From Cellulomonas xiejunii (GTDB lineage Bacteria; Actinomycetota; Actinomycetes; Actinomycetales; Cellulomonadaceae): a stretch of 64,000 bases of DNA. The position numbers were made by a program, and so were the translations under genes. The DNA lies in assembly GCF_024508315.1 (NCBI RefSeq), contig NZ_CP101987.1:1674001-1738000 (forward strand), read 5' to 3'. Shown one piece after another: positions 35,296 to 43,429 of this stretch (its first letter is position 1; every line of letters starts with the position of its first letter). The notes beneath the pieces are model-generated. The model saw nothing but the letters and a program-made list of their open reading frames with translations, searched no databases and was not told the DNA's origin.

Positions 35296-36998
35296 GCCCG
35301 GCGACGGTCGGAGCCTCGCCCCGAGGTGCCACGACGCTGCGACGCCGCCTGACGCTGCTGCTGGTGACCGCGGGCGCGCTGCTGGGCGTCGTGCTGGTGC
35401 TGGCGGGGTTCGTTCTCGCGCGGACCCTGGCGGCCCAGCAGGAGGTGACCGATCTGTACTTCGAGGCGGTGACCGGCGCGGACGCCGCGTACACGCGCCT
35501 GCTGGACGCCGAGACCTCGGTCCGCGGCTTCGCGCTCACCGGCAACGAGATCAGCCTCGAGCCGTACGAGAGGTCGCTCGAGTCCGAGGTCTCGTTCACG
35601 ATGCTGGCCTCGGAGCTGGAGCAGGACGCGCCCGACGCCGACCTCGTCGCGAAGGCGCGGGCCGCTGCGGCAGCCGCCGAACGGTGGCACCAGGACTTCG
35701 CCGCACCGCTGGTCGCCGAGGTGCGCGAGGGAGGGACGGGCGCCGTCACGCCGCAGGACGTCGAGGCGGGCCAGGTGCTGTTCGACGACGCGCGGGCCGC
35801 GGTCGAGTCCTACGTGCAGGAGGTCCGCACCAGCCGGGCGGGCGCGGTGTCCGAGCTGGCGAGGTGGACGTCGGCGACCGGGGCCCTCGTGCTGCTGCTC
35901 GTCCTCGCGGCCGTCGTGGCAGGGGCGTCGTTGTGGTTCGCGCTGCGCCGGTGGGTCCTGGTGCCGGTGACACAGCTCGGTCAGGCGAGCCGCGCCGTGA
36001 CGGAGGGTGATCTCAGCCAGGTCGTGCGTGTCGAGGGGCCCGGCGAGCTCGAGGAGCTGGCGGCCGACGTCGAGCAGATGCGGCTCGGTCTGGTCACGCA
36101 GCTCGCCGAGCTGCGCTCGTCCCGCCAGGAGATATCCGACGCGCACCAGCGGCTCACCGAGCAGGCCGAGGAGCTGCGTCGCTCGAACCGCGACCTCGAG
36201 CAGTTCGCGTACGTGGCGTCGCACGACCTGCAGGAGCCGCTGCGCAAGGTCGCCAGCTTCACGCAGCTCCTGCAGAAGCGCTACGGCGGTCAGCTCGACG
36301 AGCGCGCGGACCAGTACATCGACTTCGCGGTCGACGGGGCCAAGCGCATGCAGCGGCTCATCCAGGACCTGCTCGGGTTCTCTCGCGTCGGCCGCGTCGG
36401 GGGCGAGGTCGTCGACGTCGACCTCGCAGCGGCGCTCCAGCGCGCGCAGGACCAGCTCTCGGAGCGGATCGAGGAAGCGGGTGCCGTCGTCACGCACGGC
36501 GACCTGCCCGTGGTCCGCGCCGAGGAGCCGCTGATCGTCCAGCTCTTCCAGAACCTCGTCGGGAACGCCGTGAAGTTCCGGCACCCCGACCGTGCTCCGC
36601 GGGTGCACGTCTCGGCGCGCCGGGTCGACGGCGCCTGGGAGATCGAGGCGCGGGACAACGGGATCGGCATCGACCCGCAGTACGTCGAGCGGGTCTTCGT
36701 GATCTTCCAGCGCCTGCACGCCAAGGACGTCTACGAGGGCACGGGCATCGGGCTGGCACTGTGCAAGAAGATCGTCGAGTACCACGGCGGCCGCATCTGG
36801 ATCCCGCAGACCGACGGCGAGGGCACCACCGTCCGGTGGACGCTGCCGGTGACCGCGGACGAGACCCCGGCCACCGGGAGCGACACGCTCGACGGCGAGG
36901 ACACACCCGAGGGCGGGCGCGAGACGCCCGCGGACGGGGACGAGACGCTCGTCGGCGGGCACGACGTGCCGGCTGACGGAAACGAGAGACGGAGCTGA
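35292..36998 (+). CDS. Membrane histidine kinase with CHASE3-like sensor
   Basis: The 568-residue kinase has a first membrane helix (about 20-45), a periplasmic helical region resembling CHASE3 (about 46-195), a second helix (about 197-220), a HAMP domain and coiled coil (to about 300), a HisKA domain with H311 in [10 protein letters not shown], and an ATPase domain with [15 protein letters not shown] and [11 protein letters not shown]. The kinase core is of the cyanobacterial phytochrome type, but no photoreceptor domain is present. The last 45 residues are an acidic T/G/D-rich repeat tail. It is coupled to the genes on both sides. Confidence 0.9.
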   Translation: MSPATVGASPRGATTLRRRLTLLLVTAGALLGVVLVLAGFVLARTLAAQQEVTDLYFEAVTGADAAYTRLLDAETSVRGFALTGNEISLEPYERSLESEVSFTMLASELEQDAPDADLVAKARAAAAAAERWHQDFAAPLVAEVREGGTGAVTPQDVEAGQVLFDDARAAVESYVQEVRTSRAGAVSELARWTSATGALVLLLVLAAVVAGASLWFALRRWVLVPVTQLGQASRAVTEGDLSQVVRVEGPGELEELAADVEQMRLGLVTQLAELRSSRQEISDAHQRLTEQAEELRRSNRDLEQFAYVASHDLQEPLRKVASFTQLLQKRYGGQLDERADQYIDFAVDGAKRMQRLIQDLLGFSRVGRVGGEVVDVDLAAALQRAQDQLSERIEEAGAVVTHGDLPVVRAEEPLIVQLFQNLVGNAVKFRHPDRAPRVHVSARRVDGAWEIEARDNGIGIDPQYVERVFVIFQRLHAKDVYEGTGIGLALCKKIVEYHGGRIWIPQTDGEGTTVRWTLPVTADETPATGSDTLDGEDTPEGGRETPADGDETLVGGHDVPADGNERRS

Positions 36999-36999
36999 C

Positions 37000-37437
37000 A
37001 TGTCGGAGCAGAAGGTGATCGACGTCCTGCTGGTCGAGGACGACCCGGGAGACGTCCTCATGACGCGCGAGGCGTTTGAGCACAACAAGGTGCGCAACCG
37101 CCTGTCGGTGGTGGCCGACGGCGTCAGTGCGCTGCAGTTCCTCCGCAAGGAGGGCGAGCACGCGGACGCCCCGACGCCGGACCTCGTGCTGCTCGACCTC
37201 AACCTGCCGCGGATGGACGGTCGGGAGGTCCTCGAGGCGATGAAGTCCGACGAGCGGATGCGCTCCATCCCGGTGGTCGTCCTGACGACGTCCGAAGCCG
37301 AGGAGGACGTCGTGCGCAGCTACTCGCTGCACGCCAACGCCTACGTGACCAAGCCCGTGGACTTCGACCGCTTCATCGACGTGGTGCGCCAGATCGACGA
37401 GTTCTTCGTCGAGGTCGTGCGCCTGCCCGGCCGCTGA
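37000..37437 (+). CDS. Single-domain response regulator (Rcp1-like)
   Basis: The 145-residue receiver has no output domain. It shows V-E-D-D-P-G-D, phospho-acceptor D66 in [14 protein letters not shown] and K in Y-V-T-K-P-V-D-F. The length and insertion before the aspartate match Rcp1, the partner of phytochrome-type kinases. The ATG lies one base after the kinase stop. The three genes form a phosphorelay in which this protein and the phosphatase regulator may compete for the same kinase. Confidence 0.9.
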   Translation: MSEQKVIDVLLVEDDPGDVLMTREAFEHNKVRNRLSVVADGVSALQFLRKEGEHADAPTPDLVLLDLNLPRMDGREVLEAMKSDERMRSIPVVVLTTSEAEEDVVRSYSLHANAYVTKPVDFDRFIDVVRQIDEFFVEVVRLPGR

Positions 37438-37514
37438 CGCGCAGGTCCGGGGAAGAGACCCGGCGGCGGAGGCGTTGTACCACTCGACCGCAGACGAGAG
37501 GCGAGTGGACATCG

Positions 37515-38459
37515 ATGCTTGACCCCCGGGACATCTACGACGTGGACGTCGACGCGGCCGAGCGTGTGGACGCCGCGGCCCGCAACGGCGCCGCGCCCGT
37601 TCTGGTGCACGCCCTGCAGGGATTCGTCGATGCCGGGCACGCCGGCCAGGTCGCCGTCGAGCACCTCGTCGGCATGGGCCCCAGCCGCCGGCTGGTGACG
37701 TTCGACGTCGACCAGCTCGTCGACTACCGCTCACGTCGGCCTGTCATGACGTTCGACTCCGGGTGGACGCACTACGCGGCCCCCGAGCTCGCAGTCGACC
37801 TGCTCGAGGACGCCCAGGGCGTGCCGTACCTGCTGCTGCACGGCGTCGAGCCGGACACGCAGTGGGAGCGGTGGGTCGCGGCGGTGCGACAGGTCGTGGA
37901 GCGGTTCGACGTGCCCCTCGTCGTCGGCCTGCACGGCATCCCCATGGCGGTGCCGCACACGCGGCCCGTGTCCGTGACGGCGCACGCGACGCGCCCCGAG
38001 CTCGTCGCGGACCACACGTCGTTCTTCGGCACCGTCCAGGTGCCGGGCAGCGCCTCGGCACTGCTCGAGATGCGCCTGGGGGAGTCGGGGCACGACGCGA
38101 TGGGCTTCGCGGTGCACGTGCCGCACTACCTCGCGCAGGCACCGTTCCCCAGCGCCGGCCTCGCCGGGCTGCGCCACGTGGAGCGTGCCACGGGGCTCGA
38201 CCTCGGGCTCGCCGCGCTCCAGCCGGCGGCGGCGGAGTCGCTGCGCGAGATCGAGCGGCAGGTCGAGGGCTCGACCGAGGTCGCCGCGGTCGTGCAGGCC
38301 CTCGAGGAGCAGTACGACGCGTTCACGCGCAGCGTCGGGCGGACCAGCCTGCTGGCGCAGGCGACCGACCTGCCGACGGCCGAGGAGATCGGTGCGGAGC
38401 TCGAGAGGTTCCTCGCCGAGCAGGCGGAGCCGCCCGACGGCGGTGACGGGACGGCCTGA
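37515..38459 (+). CDS. PAC2-family protein
   Basis: The 314-residue protein belongs to the PAC2 (proteasome assembly chaperone 2-like) family, which is common in actinobacteria. L-V-H-A-L-Q-G-F-V-D-A-G-H-A and D-Y-R-S-R-R-P are visible near the front, and H-G-I-P-M-A-V-P-H-T-R-P in the middle. A C-terminal helical region (about 245-310) is rich in Glu. No function is established in bacteria. A link to proteasome assembly is by fold only. The ATG at 37515 is in frame with the conserved core. Confidence 0.85.
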   Translation: MLDPRDIYDVDVDAAERVDAAARNGAAPVLVHALQGFVDAGHAGQVAVEHLVGMGPSRRLVTFDVDQLVDYRSRRPVMTFDSGWTHYAAPELAVDLLEDAQGVPYLLLHGVEPDTQWERWVAAVRQVVERFDVPLVVGLHGIPMAVPHTRPVSVTAHATRPELVADHTSFFGTVQVPGSASALLEMRLGESGHDAMGFAVHVPHYLAQAPFPSAGLAGLRHVERATGLDLGLAALQPAAAESLREIERQVEGSTEVAAVVQALEEQYDAFTRSVGRTSLLAQATDLPTAEEIGAELERFLAEQAEPPDGGDGTA

Positions 38460-38468
38460 CGGGCCGGG

Positions 38469-38491
38469 TCCGGTCCGCTGTCGTGACCGGA
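38469..38491 (+). terminator. Weak hairpin after the PAC2 gene
   Basis: TCCGGTC (38469-38475) pairs with GACCGGA (38485-38491) across 9 bases. It is a possible terminator. The rest of the 294-base gap to cspA (38460-38753) holds no gene I can support and may include a structured cspA leader. Confidence 0.35.
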
Positions 38492-38753
38492 TCGTTGTCG
38501 AGGCGAGCGGGACGGACGTCCACGTCGGCGTGGCGTACGCCACATCGGTCGTGCAAGGATGCAGCCGTTGCAGTGACGTACGGACGCTCGACCGGTCTGC
38601 TGCCCGTCTCCCTTCGGGGTTCGCGGGTGCGAGGCTCCCTCGGGTCCCCGGAGCGGCGGGGACCGGACCACCCGGTGCTGGACGTGAGCGCTGCGGCACG
38701 CTGCGGGCATCGGGCCCGTGGTGGTCACCCGGTGGGACAGAAGGATGCGGGAC

Positions 38754-38957
38754 ATGGCACAGGGCGCGGTCAAGTGGTTCAACGCCGAGAAGGGCTTCGG
38801 GTTCATCGCCCAGGACGACGGCGGCGCCGACGTCTTCGTCCACTACTCGGCCATCGACACGCAGGGTTACCGCTCGCTCGACGAGGGGCAGCGCGTGGAG
38901 TTCGAGATCACGCAGGGTCAGAAGGGTCCGCAGGCGGAGCACGTCCGCCCGCTGTGA
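38754..38957 (+). CDS. cspA: Cold-shock protein CspA family
   Basis: The 67-residue single cold-shock domain has both RNA-binding motifs: [12 protein letters not shown] (RNP1) and V-F-V-H-Y (RNP2). It is an RNA chaperone that melts secondary structure. The ATG at 38754 has AAGGA at a good distance. The ATG at 38745 would leave no spacing. It is monocistronic, with a strong terminator at 38990. Confidence 0.96.
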   Translation: MAQGAVKWFNAEKGFGFIAQDDGGADVFVHYSAIDTQGYRSLDEGQRVEFEITQGQKGPQAEHVRPL

Positions 38958-38989
38958 CCCGTCCCCGGTTCCGGCCGGGGTCTGCGTAG

Positions 38990-39025
38990 GCACAGGGCCG
39001 CACCCGCGAGGGTGCGGCCCTGTGC
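38990..39025. terminator. Bidirectional terminator after cspA
   Basis: A perfect 16-base stem (GCACAGGGCCGCACCC at 38990-39005; complement at 39010-39025) with loop GCGA, between convergent cspA and the spermidine-synthase-like gene. Confidence 0.9.
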
Positions 39026-39038
39026 TGCGTCCAGGGCG

Positions 39039-39854
39039 TCAGTCGGGCAGCACGTCGCCGGTGACGGCGGCGGCCTGCGGGTCGCGCAGCGGTGCCGCCG
39101 CGCCCGCCAGGGCCCGCGCCTCGTCGCCGGAGAGCAGCCGGGCAGGGACGGGCAGCGTGCGCAGCCCGCGGGCCAGGCCGGCGTCGTCGAGCAGGGCGGG
39201 GTCGTCCGTGGCCACCAGCAGGAGGTTGCCGTACCGCCGGCCGCGCAGCTGGGCGGGCTCGGCCACCACCCCGACGTGCGCGAAGACGGTCGAGAGCGTG
39301 GCGAGCTCCGCCTTCGCCAGCGAGAGCGGCGGACGGTCGGCGCAGTTGGCGACGTAGACGCCCCCCGTCCGCAGCACGCGGCGGGCGTCCTGGGCGAACT
39401 CCACCGTCGTGAGGTGCGGAGGTGTGCGGTCTCCCGCGAACACGTCGCGGGCGACGACGTCGTACGTCGCGTCCGGGAGGCGGGCGAGCTCCGCGCGCGC
39501 CTCGCCCGTGCGCAGCCGCAGGCGGGGTGCGCGCGGCAGGTCGAACCACTCGCGGGCCAGCCGCGCGAGGTCGCCGTCCAGCTCGACCGCCAGCTGGCGC
39601 GCCTCGGGATACCGGTGGGCGAGCGCCCGCGCGAGAGCGCACCCGCCGGCCCCCAGGTGCAGGACCGCGAGGTCGGCGCGGCGTCCGGCGACGACCTCGA
39701 CGACCGCAGCGGCCTGCTGCATGTACTCGAAGTCGAGGAGGCCGGGGTCGTCGAGGTCGACGAACGAGCTGGGGACGCCGTTCACCAGAAGCGTCGCGGC
39801 ACGTGGGCGCCCGGGCTCGGGCACCACCTCGACGGTGCCCGTCGCCACCGCCAC
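39039..39854 (-). CDS. Spermidine-synthase-like SAM-fold protein
   Basis: About 271 residues. The N-terminal strand region L-L-V-N-G-V-P-S-S-F-V-D-L-D-D-P and F-E-Y-M-Q precede a Rossmann methyltransferase-like core (L-H-L-G-A-G-G-C-A-L-A-R, A-V-E-L-D, D-V-V-A-R-D-V-F-A-G). Actinobacterial members are annotated as spermidine synthase-like, but many lack the full polyamine site, so the substrate is open. The start is uncertain: GTG 39854 begins at the conserved region, while GTG 39941 in frame would add 29 low-complexity residues and run over the repeated motif at 39895. Confidence 0.72.
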   Translation of the reverse strand: MAVATGTVEVVPEPGRPRAATLLVNGVPSSFVDLDDPGLLDFEYMQQAAAVVEVVAGRRADLAVLHLGAGGCALARALAHRYPEARQLAVELDGDLARLAREWFDLPRAPRLRLRTGEARAELARLPDATYDVVARDVFAGDRTPPHLTTVEFAQDARRVLRTGGVYVANCADRPPLSLAKAELATLSTVFAHVGVVAEPAQLRGRRYGNLLLVATDDPALLDDAGLARGLRTLPVPARLLSGDEARALAGAAAPLRDPQAAAVTGDVLPD

Positions 39855-39894
39855 CGGCCCGTCCGGCCAGGAGGGCGCGCCCGGCGCGGACCGG

Positions 39895-39909
39895 GATGTC
39901 AGTGGTCGG
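39895..39909 (+). repeat. 15-base motif shared with 24950 and recA promoter
   Basis: GATGTCAGTGGTCGG is identical to 24950-24964 and differs by one base from 2377-2391 in the recA PafBC-type promoter. Here the base 8 after the motif begins GACGAT, not TANNNT, so it is not a complete promoter. Confidence 0.6.
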
Positions 39910-40034
39910 CGGGACGATGGGTCGCGACGTCGGGCAGCCACCCCGTCACGGTACGTGGTGCCGCCCGAGATCGGCGCACGCGGGCGGTCAGCAGGAGCGT
40001 CGGACGTGCTCGGGTCCCCGAGGTATTGACGTCG

Positions 40035-40050
40035 TCGAACAGGTGTTCGA
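40035..40050 (+). promoter_or_regulatory. LexA operator (SOS box) of the HEPN gene
   Basis: TCGAACAGGTGTTCGA is a perfect match to TCGAAC-N4-GTTCGA, the best in the window. TTGACG (40026-40031), a likely -35, lies just upstream. The HEPN start codon is 45 bases downstream. Confidence 0.9.
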
Positions 40051-40094
40051 AGATGAGAGAGGCGGGTCGTCCGTCGCGAGAGGAGGTGGCACCG

Positions 40095-40535
40095 ATGAGC
40101 GGTCGGCTGAGCGCACTGCACCCGTCGACGGCGCTGCCCCAGAGCGCCGAGCTGCTGAGTCGGGCCGACGCCGAGCTGCTCGCCGCGCAGTTCTCCGGGG
40201 AGCCGTGGGAGATGTTCTCGCACGCGCACCTGGCCGCGCTGCGGGCGGGTGCGGCGCTCGTCGAGGCCCGTGGTCGACCGGCGGGCCGGGGGGCGCCGCG
40301 CACGGTGTGGGGGATGCTCGACGCGGTCGCGCCGGAGCTGCACACGTTCTCGGCCCTGTTCGCGCAGGCCGCGACGCTGCGTTCGGCGGTCGACGCGGGC
40401 CGTTTCGAGCTCGTCACGCCCGCGCGGGCCGAGCGCGCCCTGTGCGCCGCGGAGGACCTCGTGGACGCCGTCCGCGACGCGCTCGCGGCGCAGGACGAGG
40501 CTCGGGTCCTGCCGTCCGCGGTCGCCGGCAGGTGA
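40095..40535 (+). CDS. SAV_6107-family HEPN domain protein
   Basis: The 146-residue, all-helical protein matches the actinobacterial SAV_6107 HEPN family: L-L-S-R-A-D-A-E-L-L-A-A-Q-F near the front, F-S-H-A-H-L-A-A-L-R-A-G-A-A-L and L-T/V-T-P-A-R-A-E-R-A-L. I do not see the R-x4-6-H ribonuclease motif of toxin HEPNs, so nuclease activity is doubtful. In other actinobacteria it often lies beside dinB (DNA polymerase IV). Here dinB is absent, but a perfect LexA box controls the gene. The ATG at 40095 follows AGGAGG at 40081. Confidence 0.82.
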   Translation: MSGRLSALHPSTALPQSAELLSRADAELLAAQFSGEPWEMFSHAHLAALRAGAALVEARGRPAGRGAPRTVWGMLDAVAPELHTFSALFAQAATLRSAVDAGRFELVTPARAERALCAAEDLVDAVRDALAAQDEARVLPSAVAGR

Positions 40536-40539
40536 AACC

Positions 40540-40558
40540 CCGGGCCAGACATGCCCGG
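40540..40558 (+). terminator. Weak hairpin after the HEPN gene
   Basis: CCGGGC (40540-40545) pairs with GCCCGG (40553-40558) across 7 bases, just past the HEPN stop. It is a possible terminator. Confidence 0.35.
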
Positions 40559-40684
40559 CGGTGGCGGACACCCCCGTGCGTGCCGCATGATGATCGCCCT
40601 GCCTACGGTCGCTCGACTACCACCTTGGTGCCAGCCGATCTATCCTGAGGCCACATAGTCCACCGGAGTGCGACGGGGGTCCGG

Positions 40685-41083
40685 ATGCCACTCTCCGAGT
40701 ACGAGCAGCGCGTGCTGGAGCAGATGGAGCGACAGCTCACGTCTGACGACCCTCGACTCGCCAACACGCTCACGCGACGCGGCGGGCACCGTCCCGTCAC
40801 GCGCTACGTCGTCGCCGGGGTGGGGGCGGCAGCAGGGCTGCTGCTGCTCGTCATCGGCGCCGCGACGTCGCAGCCCTGGGTCGGGGCGATCGGGTTCGTC
40901 GTGATGTTCGCGGCGGTCGCGTTCGCGTTCGCCGTGCCGCGCGCCGAACGTGCCGGCCCGCAGGGCACGGTCGCCCCGGACGGCTCGGTGCGCCGGGCGT
41001 CGGCCCCCGCGTCGAAGAAGCGTGGGTTCATGTCGCGGCTCGAGGAGCGGTGGGACCGCCGCCGCGAAGGCGGCGGTCGCTGA
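40685..41083 (+). CDS. DUF3040 membrane protein
   Basis: The 132-residue protein has the DUF3040 N-terminal signature M-P-L-S-E-x-E-Q-R-x-L-E-Q-M-E-R-Q-L, a helix, then two membrane segments (about 43-62 and 66-84) and a basic C-terminal tail. It is widespread in actinobacteria and typically sits next to the moxR/transglutaminase operon and mraZ, as here. The function is unknown, with a link to division or envelope work inferred from position only. The ATG at 40685 is the conserved start. Confidence 0.88.
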   Translation: MPLSEYEQRVLEQMERQLTSDDPRLANTLTRRGGHRPVTRYVVAGVGAAAGLLLLVIGAATSQPWVGAIGFVVMFAAVAFAFAVPRAERAGPQGTVAPDGSVRRASAPASKKRGFMSRLEERWDRRREGGGR

Positions 41084-41107
41084 CCAGGTAGCGCGCCGCT
41101 ACCGTCA
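41054..41107. terminator. Paired hairpins between DUF3040 and transglutaminase genes
   Basis: GACCGCCGCC (41054-41063) pairs with GGCGGCGGTC (41069-41078) inside the DUF3040 3' end. A second stem, GGTAGCG (41087-41093) with CGCTACC (41097-41103), flanked by TGAC/GTCA, spans the gap and touches both stop codons. Together they probably end transcription from both sides. Confidence 0.65.
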
Positions 41108-43429
41108 GGCGCTCGTCGTGACGGGTGCCGGCGCGTCCTGAGCGAGCGCCGTGCGCACCCCGGCCCGCACCTCCTGGACCCACCGATCCAGGTCGTCCGT
41201 GCGGTGCTCGGGCGGTGACGGTGCGTAACGGGCCTGCTCGACGACGTGCGCGAGTCGTTCCAGGGCGTCACGCGCGGACGCGTCGAGCTCACGCCCGCTG
41301 CGGGCGTCCACTGCGCGCTGGACCTCGCGCACGGCACCTCGGGGACTCGTCGCGTCGGACCACCGCACGTCGGCACGCGCGAGCTCGCGCTGCAGGGCTC
41401 TCCACGCGTCCTCCGGCGTCATGACGCGTCGCCGCCGGCGGCGCACGCGGAGGACGAGGACCACCGCCGTCCCGGCCGCGAGCAGGACGAGCCCGGCCGC
41501 GATCGCCGCGGGAGCCCACGAATCGTCCTGGTCCTCGGCGGCGGGCGACGCGGTGGACGGCGCGGTGGCCGCGCCGCTCGGCAGTGCTGTCGGTCGGTTC
41601 GCCGCAAGCTCCTCGGGGACCGAGCCGGGAGCCGCGATGCCACTGAAAGGGTCCGCCCAGGCGGGGGGAGGCCCGCTCTGCGAGGCAGGCGTCGGCTCGA
41701 ACCGCACCCATCCCAGCCCGTCGAAGTACAGCTCGGGCCAGGCGTGGGCGAGGCGTCCGGTGACGACGTACGTGCCGTCGTCGTTCCGCTCGCCGGGCAG
41801 GAACCCCACACCGATGCGGGACGGGATGTCGAGGGTCCGCGCCATCATCGCCATCGCCGTGGCGAACTGCACGCAGTAGCCGCGACGGTCCTCGAGGAAG
41901 TCCCACACGGCGTCGGACGAGCGGGCAGGCGGGACGCGCGTGTCGTACGTGAAGTTGGCCACCGAGCGCAGCCACGTCTGCAGGTCGAGCGCCTGGTCGT
42001 ACGGACCGACGGCGTCCGCGGTCACCTCGGCCGCCAGCGCGGCGATGTCCTGGCGGTGCGCGGAGTCCGGCACCTCGGTGTACAGGTCGCTCTCGGGGGG
42101 CGTCCCGACGTCCGTGGTCCGCAGGTCCGCCGCGGTGAGCGTGGGCACCTGGACGAGCATGGAGTAGGTCAGCCCGTCGCCCGTCGACCGCTGCCCGACT
42201 ACCTCGTCGCGCAGGGAGTCGTATCCCCACTGCCCGTCGACGGTGACCGTGCGCGGGAACGTGCTGACCGGAAGGCGGCGCTCCCGCAGCGCCCCCACCT
42301 CGAGGTCCACCTGGGCGAGCGTGCCGGCGGCGGGGTCGGGCGGCGTCCCGACGAGCCGCGGGTCGGACGAGAGCAACGCCGCCGGGTCCCAGATCTCCAG
42401 CGCCTCGTTCTCCGTCCGCTCCCACTGCCGTCCGTCGAACGTCGCCATCGTGAACGCGCGCAGCGGCCCGACGAGCCGCGCGTCGACGGCCGGCCCGGCG
42501 GCCGGTGCCGGGGTGGCACCCTCCGCGTCGAGCCCGAGCTCCGTCGTGTCGCTCGCGGCGGTGTCGTCCTGCGCGTCACCGGCGCCGAGCCCCTGCGGCG
42601 CGGACGGGTCGCTCACGCGGTACGTGAGCACGACCTGCGACGAGCGCATCCCGAGGCTCTCGCGCAGGTCGAGGTCGTCGCTGAGCTCCAACGGGCCCAC
42701 CGGGCCGTCACCGAACGTCGGCAGTGCGAGGCTGGCCCACCCAGGGACGTCCATGATCGGTGGCCCGGCGACCATGGCGGTGCCCGCGAGCGCGACCGCG
42801 GCGGCGGTCGCGGTGCCGACACGTTGCAGCCGCCCCGCGTGCGCGTGCAGTGGCGCGGCGCCGTACGCGAGGAGGGCGAGGTAACCCGCGGCGGTCCAGA
42901 ACATCGGCGCGGCGCCGGCCGGGAATCCCAGGACGATCCCCGGGACCCACAGCGCGAGGAGCGGTGGGCCGCTCACGGCCGGCACCCGCAGCGTCAGCAC
43001 CGCGGCGTCGACCAGCAGGTAGACGGCGAGGCCACCGACGACGAGCAGCATCTCGCCGGGGCGCACGTCGGGCATGGGGACGAACGAGTCGTTGACGACC
43101 GCGACGCCCTGCCGTGCGGTCGCCCAGGCCCGTCCGGCGGCGTCGAGGTCGGGCAGGAACTGCGGGCGGCCCGGAGGTGCGCCGTAGCGCAGCACCAGGC
43201 CGACGAGCGCGACCGTCGCCCCCACGGCGGTCGGGGCCCACCAGCGGCGCGTGGCGGCGCGCGTGAGGGTGGTCGCCACGGCGACGACCAGCACGCCGCC
43301 GCACGCGACCGCGAACCACCGGCTGCCGGCGACCAGTCCGGTGAGCGCGAGGAGGCTGGCCCAGGTCGCCAGGACGCAGAGCGCCGTCCCGAGGACCGCG
43401 CGCGCGCCCTGCTCCGGTGTCGGGTTCAT
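41105..43429 (-). CDS. Membrane transglutaminase-like protein (DUF3488/TgpA type)
   Basis: The 774-residue protein has about six N-terminal membrane helices (to about residue 215), an outer region with a transglutaminase-like domain (about 430-610) and a further helix near residue 640 before a cytosolic DUF4129 tail. The Cys-His-Asp triad is visible in R-R-G-Y-C-V-Q-F-A-T-A-M, G-R-L-A-H-A-W-P-E and Y-F-D-G. It resembles TgpA. The target outside the membrane is unknown. The ATG at 43429 overlaps the DUF58 stop. It is the third gene of the moxR operon. Confidence 0.88.
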   Translation of the reverse strand: MNPTPEQGARAVLGTALCVLATWASLLALTGLVAGSRWFAVACGGVLVVAVATTLTRAATRRWWAPTAVGATVALVGLVLRYGAPPGRPQFLPDLDAAGRAWATARQGVAVVNDSFVPMPDVRPGEMLLVVGGLAVYLLVDAAVLTLRVPAVSGPPLLALWVPGIVLGFPAGAAPMFWTAAGYLALLAYGAAPLHAHAGRLQRVGTATAAAVALAGTAMVAGPPIMDVPGWASLALPTFGDGPVGPLELSDDLDLRESLGMRSSQVVLTYRVSDPSAPQGLGAGDAQDDTAASDTTELGLDAEGATPAPAAGPAVDARLVGPLRAFTMATFDGRQWERTENEALEIWDPAALLSSDPRLVGTPPDPAAGTLAQVDLEVGALRERRLPVSTFPRTVTVDGQWGYDSLRDEVVGQRSTGDGLTYSMLVQVPTLTAADLRTTDVGTPPESDLYTEVPDSAHRQDIAALAAEVTADAVGPYDQALDLQTWLRSVANFTYDTRVPPARSSDAVWDFLEDRRGYCVQFATAMAMMARTLDIPSRIGVGFLPGERNDDGTYVVTGRLAHAWPELYFDGLGWVRFEPTPASQSGPPPAWADPFSGIAAPGSVPEELAANRPTALPSGAATAPSTASPAAEDQDDSWAPAAIAAGLVLLAAGTAVVLVLRVRRRRRRVMTPEDAWRALQRELARADVRWSDATSPRGAVREVQRAVDARSGRELDASARDALERLAHVVEQARYAPSPPEHRTDDLDRWVQEVRAGVRTALAQDAPAPVTTSA

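Noticed and set aside
38460..38753. A small gene or riboswitch upstream of cspA
   Set aside because: No supported frame and no known riboswitch core could be recognised. A structured cold-shock leader is possible but not shown by sequence alone.
40095..40535. HEPN gene as the toxin of a toxin-antitoxin pair
   Set aside because: There is no MNT nucleotidyltransferase or other antitoxin gene adjacent, and no visible R-x4-6-H nuclease motif.
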